NCBI GenBank assembly: GCA_024743175.1
Contig: JANSXA010000006.1
Coordinates: 124,001 to 188,000, forward strand
Direction: 5' to 3'
From: Pseudomonadaceae bacterium
GTDB lineage: Bacteria; Pseudomonadota; Gammaproteobacteria; Pseudomonadales; Azotimanducaceae
DNA: 64,000 nt
Shown here: in pieces, positions 37,076 to 44,167 of the stretch
How the letters are laid out: each line of letters begins with the position of its first letter
Position numbering within the stretch: the stretch's first letter is position 1
Notes under the pieces: generated by a model
Told to the model about the DNA's origin: nothing
Databases searched by the model: none
The model's input: only the letters and a program-made list of their open reading frames with translations
Position numbers and translations under genes: made by a program

Positions 37076-37147
37076 TCGCGTCCCTGGCGGTTCTTGAAAG
37101 AACAGTTGAACCAACTCAACAGGTTGTCTGGCCAGTCAGTTTATAAA

Positions 37148-37223
37148 GCGGGTGTAGCTCAGTTGGTAGAGCGCAACCTTGCCAAGGTTGAGGTCACGAG
37201 TTCGAGCCTCGTTACCCGCTCCA
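37148..37223 (+). tRNA. tRNA-Gly (anticodon GCC)
   Basis: 76 nt including an encoded CCA. Acceptor GCGGGTG pairs with TACCCGC; D stem GCTC...GAGC; anticodon loop CTTGCCAA with GCC; T loop TTCGAGC. It is the last host gene before the integrase (integrase stop 32 nt downstream, opposite strand), so its 3' end is the likely attachment site of the prophage. Confidence 0.95.
37186..37223 (+). other. Probable prophage attL core (3' half of tRNA-Gly)
   Basis: Phages with tyrosine integrases usually recombine in the anticodon-to-3'-end part of a tRNA gene and carry a copy of it, so an identical stretch should reappear at the right end beyond 64,000. The exact core cannot be delimited because attR is outside the window. 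Confidence 0.5.
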
Positions 37224-37254
37224 ATTTTCCCCGGTAGAATGCGGCTTTCAGCGA

Positions 37255-38328
37255 TCATGCTGATTCGCCGCCATGTTCAATTTTCGGCCCTGATGTCATT
37301 TCGCGGCTGAAACTGGATGCAGACTGGGCAGTTGCACGCAATCGCTCCGGGTTGAAGTGCGTATAGATCTGCACTGACTCCACTTTTGACCAGCCTCCCA
37401 ACTCCATGACTTCAAACATGCTGAAGCCTTGCAGGAACAGCTTTGTCGCAAACGTATGCCTGAATACGTGAGCTGTGACATGCTTCTTCACTCCGGCAGC
37501 GTCAGCGGCTTTCTGGAGCGTTCTGGGGTTGACCTTATCGTATGGCTTGCCGCGGTAGGTGAGCACGTTGGTGGTGTGCTTACCGATGTTCCTGCGCACA
37601 ACTTCCATGGCGGCATCGGTCAAAGGGATCGCAATATGCCGATTGCCTTTCTGATTGTGCTTCTCAATCCAGACACACTTTCGCTGGACGTCGACGTCGG
37701 TCCACTTCAGGTGCGTGATGTTGCGCATGCGTAGACCGCAGTCAACCGCCAGGATCACGAAGTCAATTAAGTGCTTTGTCCGCGGTGACTTCTCGAGCTC
37801 AGCGACCAGGGCATCAATTTCGTCCTGTTCTAACCAGACCGGCTTACGCTCGGGTACCTGGAAAAACTCTATCGCCGGTAATCGATCGAGACGCTTTGCC
37901 TTCCTCGCTTTGTTTAGTACGGCACGGAAAGTAGTGAGCGTTCGGTTGGCTGTGGAGGGTGCGTATCCGTCAGCTACCAAAGGCAGAACCTCAGTAGAGA
38001 TAACTTCGTCAGTGATGCTGTTGATGTCTGCGTACTGCCCAAGAACCGCATTAAGCAGCTTCATGCGGCGCACGTCGTGTTCGTATGAAGGTTTACCCTT
38101 CTGAGTAATCAGGTAGGCGACTACTGCTTCTTTCCATGAATACGGTGGACGCTCGCCGAGTTGCTGCTCCCGCCAGATTTCGTTGAGGCGTTTCGCGTAC
38201 CACTCTTTGGCTTGGTGGTGGTCTCGAGTCCGAGAAGACTCTCGTATTCGGCGTCGACGTCCCGTCTTCGGGTCAGTGACCCACTCACAGAGTGACCAGA
38301 TGCCGTTTGCTCTTCTTTCGAGTCCCAT
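37255..38328 (-). CDS. int: Phage tyrosine-recombinase integrase
   Basis: 357 residues from ATG 38328 (MGLERRANGIWSL), chosen because GGGGGAG lies 3 nt upstream; a 16-residue longer frame lacks such a signal. N-terminal DNA-binding part, SAM-like core-binding domain (about 60-150), then the catalytic domain with Arg in VDCGLRMRNITHLKW, HxxR in AHVFRHTFAT, the following GGWSK-His region (QIYTHF) and the Tyr nucleophile in IYTHFNPE. It integrates and, with Xis, excises the prophage at tRNA-Gly. The 5' 208 nt lie inside the excisionase gene in another frame. Confidence 0.95.
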   Translation of the reverse strand: MGLERRANGIWSLCEWVTDPKTGRRRRIRESSRTRDHHQAKEWYAKRLNEIWREQQLGERPPYSWKEAVVAYLITQKGKPSYEHDVRRMKLLNAVLGQYADINSITDEVISTEVLPLVADGYAPSTANRTLTTFRAVLNKARKAKRLDRLPAIEFFQVPERKPVWLEQDEIDALVAELEKSPRTKHLIDFVILAVDCGLRMRNITHLKWTDVDVQRKCVWIEKHNQKGNRHIAIPLTDAAMEVVRRNIGKHTTNVLTYRGKPYDKVNPRTLQKAADAAGVKKHVTAHVFRHTFATKLFLQGFSMFEVMELGGWSKVESVQIYTHFNPERLRATAQSASSFSREMTSGPKIEHGGESA

Positions 38329-38486
38329 TGCTCCCCCTGTAAAAATCTGTCTACCGCAGACTGTGTTATCCGCCACTTATTGCCGCATTTTTGCGCAGGA
38401 ATCAAGCCACTGGCCAGATACCGGCGAACGGTCACCTGATGCAACTTCAGATATTCAGCTGTTTCCTGGACGGTTAAGGCTGCCAT
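38121..38486 (-). CDS. xis: Excisionase-like helix-turn-helix protein
   Basis: 121 residues from ATG 38486 (MAALTVQETAEYLKLHQVTV). Residues 1-50 are a MerR-like HTH_17/excisionase domain: TVQETAEYLKLHQVTVRRYLASGLIPAQKCGNKWRITQSAVDRFL. The remaining 70 residues are Ser/Lys/Arg-rich, and the last 208 nt overlap int in another frame, so the true protein may be just the HTH plus a basic tail. It starts one base after the stop of the 86-residue gene upstream. Expected role: directing Int toward excision. Confidence 0.82.
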   Translation of the reverse strand: MAALTVQETAEYLKLHQVTVRRYLASGLIPAQKCGNKWRITQSAVDRFLQGEQWDSKEEQTASGHSVSGSLTRRRDVDAEYESLLGLETTTKPKSGTRNASTKSGGSSNSASVHRIHGKKQ

Positions 38487-38487
38487 G

Positions 38488-38748
38488 TTAGTACGGTGCC
38501 TCCTCGAGTAACCATTCAACGGTGTCGTCAATCGCCGCGGCGAATTCATCAAACTCGCCCAGGAGGGCATTCAGCTCTAAATCAATGTTATTGTCGATAT
38601 CCGCGTAAGGAGCCGCCAACGTTGTGAGTTTCCCGCGAATGTTGTTGAGTTGCTTCTTGGTCCGCGCGGCCATGGACTTAGGACTTCGGCCACCTATCAG
38701 ACCCAGCTTCTGAGCTCGTGATTCAAACATGGCTGGCTGGCTGCTCAT
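38488..38748 (-). CDS. Phage protein of unknown function, 86 residues
   Basis: Soluble, with a basic N-terminal third (SRAQKLGLIGGRSPKSMAARTKKQL) and an acidic helical C-terminal half (DIDNNIDLELNALLGEFDEFAAAIDDTVEWLLEE). Not recognised. Four-base overlap with the ASCH-like gene upstream; part of the coupled leftward early operon. Confidence 0.7.
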   Translation of the reverse strand: MSSQPAMFESRAQKLGLIGGRSPKSMAARTKKQLNNIRGKLTTLAAPYADIDNNIDLELNALLGEFDEFAAAIDDTVEWLLEEAPY

Positions 38749-39431
38749 TGCTTTATCCTACGAAACTCAACAACCCACACCCATGGATTGTTTTCCCAAG
38801 GATGCTTCTCACCGTTGATCGAATCCCAAAGGGTTTGGAAGTGAGATCTCCACCAACCATCGCTATCCTTCGGGACGGTCAGTTCGATACCTTCGGCTTT
38901 GCAGTCTGCCGCGGTGATCGCTTGCAGTCGCTCAGCTCTAACGTCGGTGACTTCCAGCAAGATTCGACTTGCCCACCGCGGCATGAATCGGCCGTGTCGA
39001 TATCGGCCAAAGGGTCCGAAGTCGTCTAGATCACATTCGCCCCATGGACGAACAGCGCCATCAGCCTCGTACTTGAGTGGGCAGTACTGGCCTGCGGTGA
39101 ACCCAGCATCGTGAGCACTTTCCATGATTTCGGTAGCGTTTTTGTCGTCAAGTTCTGATCCAGTCCGCCATGCTTCGCGCACCCACAGTTTGTCTCCCGG
39201 GAAACCGTATGGGGACGTCATGTACTCCATGATGCCGTGCTGAGTAACCAGGTCCGCTTCTTCTTGGCTTTTGTGCTGAATTGAATATGGTGTTGGTTGC
39301 TTCTTCAGAACCCGCCTGGTTTGAGTCTTGCGCCCTTCCAGGACTGCGTTCACCATTTGGGCGTTAAAGGCGATAGGGCGTTCGATTCCGATTTCCGGCC
39401 CCGTTTTATGCGTAGATCTATGCATGGTCAT
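38745..39431 (-). CDS. ASCH-like phage protein (often labelled morphogenetic protein)
   Basis: 228 residues. The pattern ERPIAFNAQMVNAVLEGRKTQTRRVL, PGDKLWVREAWR, RPWGECDLDDFGPFGRYRHGRFMPRWASRILLEVTDVRAERLQAITAADCKAEGI and ENNPWVWVVEFRRI is that of a common phage family with an ASCH-type (PUA-like) fold. It may bind RNA or modified nucleotides; the morphogenesis label is historical. Overlaps of 4 bp with both neighbours. Confidence 0.85.
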   Translation of the reverse strand: MTMHRSTHKTGPEIGIERPIAFNAQMVNAVLEGRKTQTRRVLKKQPTPYSIQHKSQEEADLVTQHGIMEYMTSPYGFPGDKLWVREAWRTGSELDDKNATEIMESAHDAGFTAGQYCPLKYEADGAVRPWGECDLDDFGPFGRYRHGRFMPRWASRILLEVTDVRAERLQAITAADCKAEGIELTVPKDSDGWWRSHFQTLWDSINGEKHPWENNPWVWVVEFRRIKQ

Positions 39432-40303
39432 TGTGCAAAACCTCCCAGCTCTGCTTCCAGGATCCCGAGCAGAGCGTCAATGTGGTTCTTCAGCTGAACC
39501 AATTCCGAGTCTAGATTGGCGATCACATCTTCCTCACCGTCGACCTCAATAATCTCATCCGGATCGATCACCATTTTGAACTTACGAACGATCAGGTCCT
39601 TATCTAGCGTAAAAGCAAACTCATGAGCGTTAAGGCCAATCCGGTCTACGTCATATCCATCGTTCAGGTGCATGCTCAGGGTTTCACTTTGTAGGTCGAT
39701 GCCACGGAAACTTAAGACTGCAGAATCGCTGTCAGTTAGCACGCATTCTCTACCGAGATCAAAGGGCCCAGCCTCCATAAGCAGACGGCGAAGAAACTTC
39801 TCAGTTTTGTTTTTACCCTCGAGTTCGTACACCTGCAGCACACCCAGGCCTGCGCGAATTGAATCGAGCATCCGCTCTGCGGTTTTGTTGGGTGTTGCAC
39901 CGATGACCAGGACCTTCCGTTTGTGGATGTAGAAAGCGCCAAGATACGTCGATGCCGTTAGTGCTTTAGGCATCAACTCGGCGACAACCTCTTCTTTGAG
40001 CTCTCGCTTTTCCTTCCTGGAGGGTAGGCGTCCCATACGTGAGTTGAATGCTTCGATCCGCTCGCCGAGTGCTTCAGCTACTGCTGCTGCAGGCATGACA
40101 CGTCGTTGAACGCGAATTTTCATGAAGTCTGCGCCAGATAGGCGCCGGCAGAGCAGACCATCCGCTAAGATCGGCACAAAACCCCAGCTTTCCATTGAGA
40201 ATGCACTGCAGGGCTTGAAAGGCTGGTTCTGCAAAAACTCGTCTAAGGCTGCTTCTGACATGGCCCATTCGGACATTAGCTGATAGAAACGAAATGACTT
40301 CAT
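39428..40303 (-). CDS. rdgC: RdgC-like recombination-associated protein
   Basis: 291 residues from ATG 40303 (MKSFRFYQLMSEWAMSE), the standard RdgC N-terminus and length. Conserved pieces: SMESWGFVPILADGLLCRR, MPAAAVAEALGERIEAFNSRMGRLPSRKEKRELKEEVVAELMPKAL, LVIGATPNKTAERMLDSIRAGLG, FRGIDLQSETLSMHLNDGYDVDRIGL and FTLDKDLIVRKFKM. RdgC forms a DNA-encircling dimer and modulates RecA. ATGA overlap with the gene upstream. A phage copy probably protects phage DNA or steers recombination. Confidence 0.87.
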   Translation of the reverse strand: MKSFRFYQLMSEWAMSEAALDEFLQNQPFKPCSAFSMESWGFVPILADGLLCRRLSGADFMKIRVQRRVMPAAAVAEALGERIEAFNSRMGRLPSRKEKRELKEEVVAELMPKALTASTYLGAFYIHKRKVLVIGATPNKTAERMLDSIRAGLGVLQVYELEGKNKTEKFLRRLLMEAGPFDLGRECVLTDSDSAVLSFRGIDLQSETLSMHLNDGYDVDRIGLNAHEFAFTLDKDLIVRKFKMVIDPDEIIEVDGEEDVIANLDSELVQLKNHIDALLGILEAELGGFAQ

Positions 40304-40755
40304 CGCCCGGGTGCACCTCCAGCGTGACACCACTCCAAAAGCTCAACAGCGTCGTCTGTTATGAAATCAGCGAGCATGAACATGAGTTCGGGTTCCCGGA
40401 GTTCGGGGATGTACACCGCTGTACGCTTACCAGCGCCGGCGCAGTAACCTAACTCGAGTGAGGCGGATACTCCGCAAGGCATGAGCATGATGCAGGTGTC
40501 GCACCAGTCCAAAGCCTGCTTGTCGAAAAAGAATCCCTTCTTCGCATACGGATGCCACAAGGCAGCAATGAACTGACCTGCATTCCAGTTCTTCCAGTCG
40601 GGATTGATCGCAGACCAATGAAAGCCGTTGTTGCCTGGTGCCGGATTCTTGAAGTCGTACACTTCGAACCCGTTGAATTTGAGCATCTCGACAACCTCTG
40701 GCTGCCGTTCATTGCGCCAAGATGAGGCAAGGTAGATTTTTCTTGTGGCTGTCAT
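40300..40755 (-). CDS. Nucleoside 2-deoxyribosyltransferase-like phage protein
   Basis: 151 residues. IYLASSWRNERQPEVVEMLKFNGFEVYDFKNP, ALDWCDTCIMLMPCGVSASLELGYCAGAGKRTAVYI and ELMFMLADFIT follow the nucleoside-deoxyribosyltransferase/TIR-like fold; the PCG-x-SA-x-LELGYxxGxGK segment holds the putative catalytic Glu. Function in phages is unknown; possible nucleotide salvage or NAD-related chemistry. Coupled at both ends (4-bp overlaps). Confidence 0.8.
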   Translation of the reverse strand: MTATRKIYLASSWRNERQPEVVEMLKFNGFEVYDFKNPAPGNNGFHWSAINPDWKNWNAGQFIAALWHPYAKKGFFFDKQALDWCDTCIMLMPCGVSASLELGYCAGAGKRTAVYIPELREPELMFMLADFITDDAVELLEWCHAGGAPGR

Positions 40756-40886
40756 TTGTGCTCAACTCCGTAACTGGGTTCATGGCCGGCCCCATCAGTA
40801 AGTGACGCTGCGATAAGGATTGCGGATAGCGTTGTGACGAAAACAATGACAGCGAGAATCCAGAGTCGCGCCCGCTTGCTGATCAT
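40752..40886 (-). CDS. 44-residue single-TM microprotein
   Basis: Short frame MISKRARLWILAVIVFV followed by TTLSAILIAAS and a polar tail ending EHK. Three basic residues precede one hydrophobic helix, giving an N-in membrane protein. ATG at 40886 overlaps the ParB-like stop (ATGA) and its own TGA overlaps the next start, the same spacing as every other junction in this operon, which argues that it is real. Function unknown. Confidence 0.7.
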   Translation of the reverse strand: MISKRARLWILAVIVFVTTLSAILIAASLTDGAGHEPSYGVEHK

Positions 40887-42472
40887 GAGGATCCTCCCGC
40901 AGGCTTACGCACCCGTTTTTTGGGTGGTGTTTTGGGCTTCTTTGTCAGCGCTTTCTTACGTTCCGCAGCAACCTCCTTTTTGATGGCTGCCACGTCGACG
41001 CCCAGCTGCTTGGGTGCCGTTTTCCAAAGCTCAGACCCATTGGAGTAATTGCCGGCTGCAGCTGCAGTCAGCAGCAATTCAAATATCAACGTGTGAAGTA
41101 CTTCGGCGTCGAGCTCCTTGAACGCTTTCTCCAAAGTCGCACGCACATCCAAAGCGGGTTTGTCAGACATGTAGGGCTTGTAGGTCACCTCATCCAAGCC
41201 CGCAGACTTTATGACCCGTTTAGCGACATCGCTCTCCATGCGCCCGATGATGTAAGTCCCCATCGCATGGAACATGTCGAATTCGCTATCGGTTAGGAGG
41301 GTAACTGCCTTACGGATCACACGCTCCTGGACCATCTTTTCCTGGCGCTGTTTCTCCAGCTCTTTCTTCCGGGCAGCTTTGCCTTGCGCTGTCGTGCTGG
41401 AACTGGAAAGTCGATTAGCAGCGGGGGACTCGGGATGTTTTTCGACGAGTACATTCGCCAAAGCCGACTTGGTTACCGCCTTCTTGATTTCGAAGGTTTC
41501 AGGATGCTGTAAGTGGTAGATCTCAACATCAGAACCTTTGATTAACGTACTGACCTTCACACGTTTGTGATCAACCCACTCAACATCATCAAGTGTTATG
41601 TAACTGCTCGTGTAGCGTTGATCGATGGCATCCTCGGCGGCGTCGCCTTCTACGAACTTTCCCTCGCCAGCAGCCTTCATGTTTACCCAGATCGCAACAA
41701 GCTTGCCGCGGAAGCAGGCGCGATCGAGACAAAGGTCTGTTTTGCTGGTGGTGTCGAACAACTCGGACTGAGCACTCGATCGCTTCGGGCACACGTTGCA
41801 GGCACCGGCTTCCGGTACCAGCTGGGCATCATCCATCTTCCACGGAATGGCGCGCAGGCGAAGGAGGTAGTGATCGTTAACGTATTCTTTGACCTTCGCT
41901 TCTCTGACCACATTGTCCCCCCAATAGTGGCGACCACTAAGTTCAGATAAAGCTGTTTCCTGAAGTTCAGAGGTCGGTAGCTTGGAAAGCTCCACTGCGG
42001 CGCCGAGGGTAAGAGTCTCGTCGTCTAACGCTTTACGCGCAGCCGGTGCAAGGATGGTGAGGCGAAGTCGTTTGGCTACATGCGCAGTCGGCCGGCCAAT
42101 ACGCTCTGAAATCTCAGCAATCGAGCGGCCGCGGTCGACAAGTACTTTAAGCCCGTCAGCCTCATCTAATGGATGAACATCTTCACGCTGAAGATTCTCA
42201 ATGATCTGGATCTCCAGGACCTGGTCATCGTCGTATTCACGCACAATGCACGGTGCTGACTTGAGCCCTGCCATTTTTGCGGCTGTGTATCGACGTTCGC
42301 CAAAAATGATTTCGTGCTTAGCACCCTTAAGCTTACGAACACCCAAAGGTTGTTGGATCCCTACCTGTTTGATCGACTCGGCGAGTTCTTCGATGCCGGT
42401 CAGATGCTTACGTGGGTTGGTTGGAGAAGGTTGTAGGTTCCTGAGCGGAATTTCTGTTACTGCAATCGTCAT
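40883..42472 (-). CDS. ParB/RepB/Spo0J-family protein, long phage type
   Basis: 529 residues. N-terminal ParB/Srx CTPase-like domain: IPLRNLQPSPTNPRKHL, ESIKQVGIQQPLGVRKL, GERRYTAAKMAGL and ENLQREDVHPLDEADGLKVL, then an HTH (RSIAEISERIGRPTAHVAKRL). The middle has a possible zinc site (CNVCPKRSS...LCLDRACF) and the end is highly basic (KKALTKKPKTPPKKRVRKP). No ParA gene adjoins, so plasmid-like partition is doubtful; a regulator or DNA-binding role is more likely. Coupled on both sides. Confidence 0.88.
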   Translation of the reverse strand: MTIAVTEIPLRNLQPSPTNPRKHLTGIEELAESIKQVGIQQPLGVRKLKGAKHEIIFGERRYTAAKMAGLKSAPCIVREYDDDQVLEIQIIENLQREDVHPLDEADGLKVLVDRGRSIAEISERIGRPTAHVAKRLRLTILAPAARKALDDETLTLGAAVELSKLPTSELQETALSELSGRHYWGDNVVREAKVKEYVNDHYLLRLRAIPWKMDDAQLVPEAGACNVCPKRSSAQSELFDTTSKTDLCLDRACFRGKLVAIWVNMKAAGEGKFVEGDAAEDAIDQRYTSSYITLDDVEWVDHKRVKVSTLIKGSDVEIYHLQHPETFEIKKAVTKSALANVLVEKHPESPAANRLSSSSTTAQGKAARKKELEKQRQEKMVQERVIRKAVTLLTDSEFDMFHAMGTYIIGRMESDVAKRVIKSAGLDEVTYKPYMSDKPALDVRATLEKAFKELDAEVLHTLIFELLLTAAAAGNYSNGSELWKTAPKQLGVDVAAIKKEVAAERKKALTKKPKTPPKKRVRKPAGGSS

Positions 42473-42762
42473 CAGTGAGTGGTCTCCGATTTGCTGCCCG
42501 GTCCGATCCGTGGTGTGCCGAGTGGACCCTCGTTAGGCGCAACGTCAGCAAGGACCGCCATAGAGCTTTGTTGTATGGCTACTGCCTGTGCAAGCAGGCC
42601 GCAGATCTGGTAGTTATTGCTGGCGACTAGTCGTGCAGCGAGCCGTCTGTCGTCTGAGATTTTTTTAGTTTTTTGGATCAGCTCGTCCTGCAGTTCGCAA
42701 AGCAACTCTTCCAGCTTCCAACCCTCGGGGTTGTCACTCCCCATAAGTATTTTGTGTGTCAT
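42472..42762 (-). CDS. Phage protein of unknown function, 96 residues
   Basis: Start at ATG 42762 (MTHKILMGSDNPEGWKLEELL) with GGAAG just upstream; a longer upstream frame is not supported. Helical, acidic N half (ELQDELIQKTKKISDDRRLAARLV), C-terminal Gly/Pro-rich tail. Not recognised. Its stop overlaps the ParB start (TGATG). Confidence 0.68.
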   Translation of the reverse strand: MTHKILMGSDNPEGWKLEELLCELQDELIQKTKKISDDRRLAARLVASNNYQICGLLAQAVAIQQSSMAVLADVAPNEGPLGTPRIGPGSKSETTH

Positions 42763-42918
42763 ATTCTTCCTTTTTGTGGTGGTGAGTATTGCCCATGCGA
42801 GACAAACACTAGTGTTAAGCGGCATGATGGGCGTATGCTGAAAAAAGTGGCCAGCGGGATGTAGGACTCCCGCTGACCGATCCACCAATCTGAAACAACC
42901 AGAAAGGAGAACCAAAAC

Positions 42919-43116
42919 GTGAGGGATGACTCATGCAAAATGACGATCGCCGGCCGGCCGCCGAGCCGAATACGGCCGCAGACGCCACCAGGATCACTGC
43001 CGGATGTACCGAACCAGTTTCCGAATCCATCTCCAGGCCCGGGCCCGAAGAGAGGGGATCCGCCGAGATCGCCAGCACCTGCTCCTATGCAACCGGTGAA
43101 ACCATCGAGAAAATAG
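42919..43116 (+). CDS. Possible 65-residue proline-rich basic protein, overlapping the SLATT-like gene
   Basis: GTG at 42919 has AAGGAG nine bases upstream, a better signal than the ATG of the overlapping larger frame (42933). The product is rich in Pro, Arg and Ser (PPSRIRPQTPPGSLP...) and would be unstructured. It may be a leader for, or an alternative to, the first 60 residues of the SLATT-like protein. Low confidence. Confidence 0.3.
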   Translation: MRDDSCKMTIAGRPPSRIRPQTPPGSLPDVPNQFPNPSPGPGPKRGDPPRSPAPAPMQPVKPSRK

Positions 43117-43628
43117 AAGGTCGATGGGAGATCGAGTGGGATTCTCGACGGCTCGCCATCTACCACGACCTTCGAGCAGATTTCCTGTCTTGGTTGGATC
43201 GGATAGTGACGTTCGTTGTATTGGTCCTTACATCCGGTGTGTTCGTAACTTTGATTGCGGGTTTGGATGGGACAACGCTGAAATTGGTCGCCGCAGTACC
43301 GGCTGTCCTGAGCCTGCTCAGTTTCAGCTTTCGCTTTGGTGAGATGGCGCATAAGCACGCGACCAGCTATTCGGAATACATGGGTGTACTCCGTCAAGCA
43401 GAGCGCGACGACATGAGCATTGAGGAAATCCGTGCATTGAAAGCCAGACTCAATGAAACGATGACGAGAGCGCCATCCGCAAAACACAAGTTCGCTTTGG
43501 ATGCTGTTGCCCATAACCTCTGCTGTGACCATTATGGTGCAGACGCCCGGCTTCACGTCGGCTGGTTCAAGCGTCTTTTTAAAAACTGGTTCAGTTTCAG
43601 CACGGCAAGCTTTAGACCAATTTCCTAA
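42933..43628 (+). CDS. SLATT-like two-TM membrane protein (candidate effector or exclusion protein)
   Basis: 231 residues on the strand opposite the leftward operon. Residues about 1-65 look unstructured; then EWDSRRLAIYHDLRADFLSWLDRI, two hydrophobic helices (IVTFVVLVLTSGVFVTLI and LKLVAAVPAVLSLLSFSF), a cytoplasmic helical part (MGVLRQAERDDMSIEEIRALKARLNETMTRAPSAKHKFALDAVAHN). The layout (helix, two TM, helix ending in a x-P-x...N segment) is that of SLATT domains, pore-forming-effector candidates in anti-phage systems. The family call is by architecture, not by a firm motif. Possible superinfection exclusion. Confidence 0.6.
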   Translation: MQNDDRRPAAEPNTAADATRITAGCTEPVSESISRPGPEERGSAEIASTCSYATGETIEKIEGRWEIEWDSRRLAIYHDLRADFLSWLDRIVTFVVLVLTSGVFVTLIAGLDGTTLKLVAAVPAVLSLLSFSFRFGEMAHKHATSYSEYMGVLRQAERDDMSIEEIRALKARLNETMTRAPSAKHKFALDAVAHNLCCDHYGADARLHVGWFKRLFKNWFSFSTASFRPIS

Positions 43629-43662
43629 AAAGGAACCCGACGTTGAAAGTGTTTCCATCGGG
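43627..43662 (-). terminator. Candidate intrinsic terminator in the leftward early transcript
   Basis: On the minus strand: CCCGA, 17-nt loop, TCGGG, then a stretch rich in T (TTCCTTTTT). The arms are short and the loop long. It lies just after the 32-residue gene and before the SLATT-like region, the place of lambda tL1. Confidence 0.4.
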
Positions 43663-43666
43663 TAGC

Positions 43667-43765
43667 TCATAATCCGTTGTAGTAGACAATACCTACGATC
43701 AATACCAGTAACGGTGCAGAGCAAATCAGCAAAAGTTCGAAATTTCGGATGAACCAGCGCTTCAT
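43667..43765 (-). CDS. 32-residue single-TM microprotein
   Basis: Short frame beginning MKRWFIRNFELLLICSAP and ending VYYNGL: basic N-terminus plus one hydrophobic helix. ATG 43765 overlaps the stop of the gene upstream (ATGA), the coupling used throughout this operon. Not recognised. Confidence 0.6.
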   Translation of the reverse strand: MKRWFIRNFELLLICSAPLLVLIVGIVYYNGL

Positions 43766-43998
43766 ATTGATAGCGCCAAGACGGTGATGATGTAAAAAGC
43801 AATGCCGGCGACGGTAGCCCCAAGAATCACGTCTAACCAGAACACCCGGGTGCGCTTCCGGATCCACTCTTCAGCTTGGTAAACACAGTCGATCCCAACG
43901 ATAGGTCCTGCTGCGAAGAGCTCAGCTGGCGGCTCGGTCGAACACACTTCCATGCGATCCCCGACTCTTCTCACGTAAACAACATTTTCGGTAGACAT
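43762..43998 (-). CDS. Small membrane-anchored phage protein, first gene after pL
   Basis: 78 residues from ATG 43998 (MSTENVVYVRRVGDRMEV); a TTG 33 nt upstream is an alternative. A polar N-terminal half with ELFAAGPIVGIDCVYQAEEWIRKRTRV is followed by a C-terminal hydrophobic helix (DVILGATVAGIAFYIITVLAL). It begins about 23 nt after the predicted pL start, the position of lambda N, but it has no arginine-rich N-like motif. Function unknown. Confidence 0.65.
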   Translation of the reverse strand: MSTENVVYVRRVGDRMEVCSTEPPAELFAAGPIVGIDCVYQAEEWIRKRTRVFWLDVILGATVAGIAFYIITVLALSI

Positions 43999-44027
43999 TT
44001 GCTGCTCTGGGTTGCCAACTCGGGCGA

Positions 44028-44056
44028 ACAATACGTAAACGCATAATTCAAGTCAA
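44028..44056 (-). promoter_or_regulatory. Leftward early promoter pL
   Basis: Minus strand -35 TTGACT (44056-44051), 17-bp spacer, -10 TATTGT (44033-44028); start near 44021. Both hexamers are overlapped by repressor operators. Confidence 0.72.
44029..44046. promoter_or_regulatory. Operator OL-a (repressor/Cro site at pL -10)
   Basis: CAATACGTAAACGCATAA, an imperfect 18-bp palindrome with a 2-bp centre, covering the -10 of pL. Same motif as four other sites in the immunity region. Centre is 25 bp from OL-b. Confidence 0.75.
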
Positions 44057-44071
44057 TACGTAAACGTATTG
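44054..44071. promoter_or_regulatory. Operator OL-b (repressor/Cro site at pL -35)
   Basis: CAATACGTAAACGTATTG: perfect 8-bp inverted repeats around AA (9 bp if flanking T/A are counted), covering the -35 of pL. The best copy of the operator family. Confidence 0.82.
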
Positions 44072-44167
44072 AAGTTGGTCCGGAATGGCGATAACTTGGC
44101 GTCAGATCAAAGCTATGGAGATGTAGTTTTGGCACCGCGACATCATTCGAAACAAGAAATGTGATCA

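Noticed and set aside
40883-42472. Partition locus making the element a plasmid-prophage
   Set aside because: No ParA gene or parS-like repeats adjoin the ParB-like gene, and an integrase sits directly at a tRNA, so chromosomal integration is the better reading.
42759-43823. 354-codon frame on the minus strand covering the SLATT-like gene
   Set aside because: Composition is non-protein-like and rich in Cys/Arg/Gly/Ser runs; the plus-strand frame has coherent membrane helices, and the real minus genes start at 42762 and 43765.
43762-43998. N-type antiterminator at the first leftward position
   Set aside because: The product has a C-terminal membrane helix and no arginine-rich RNA-binding motif, and no boxB-like hairpin was noticed nearby.
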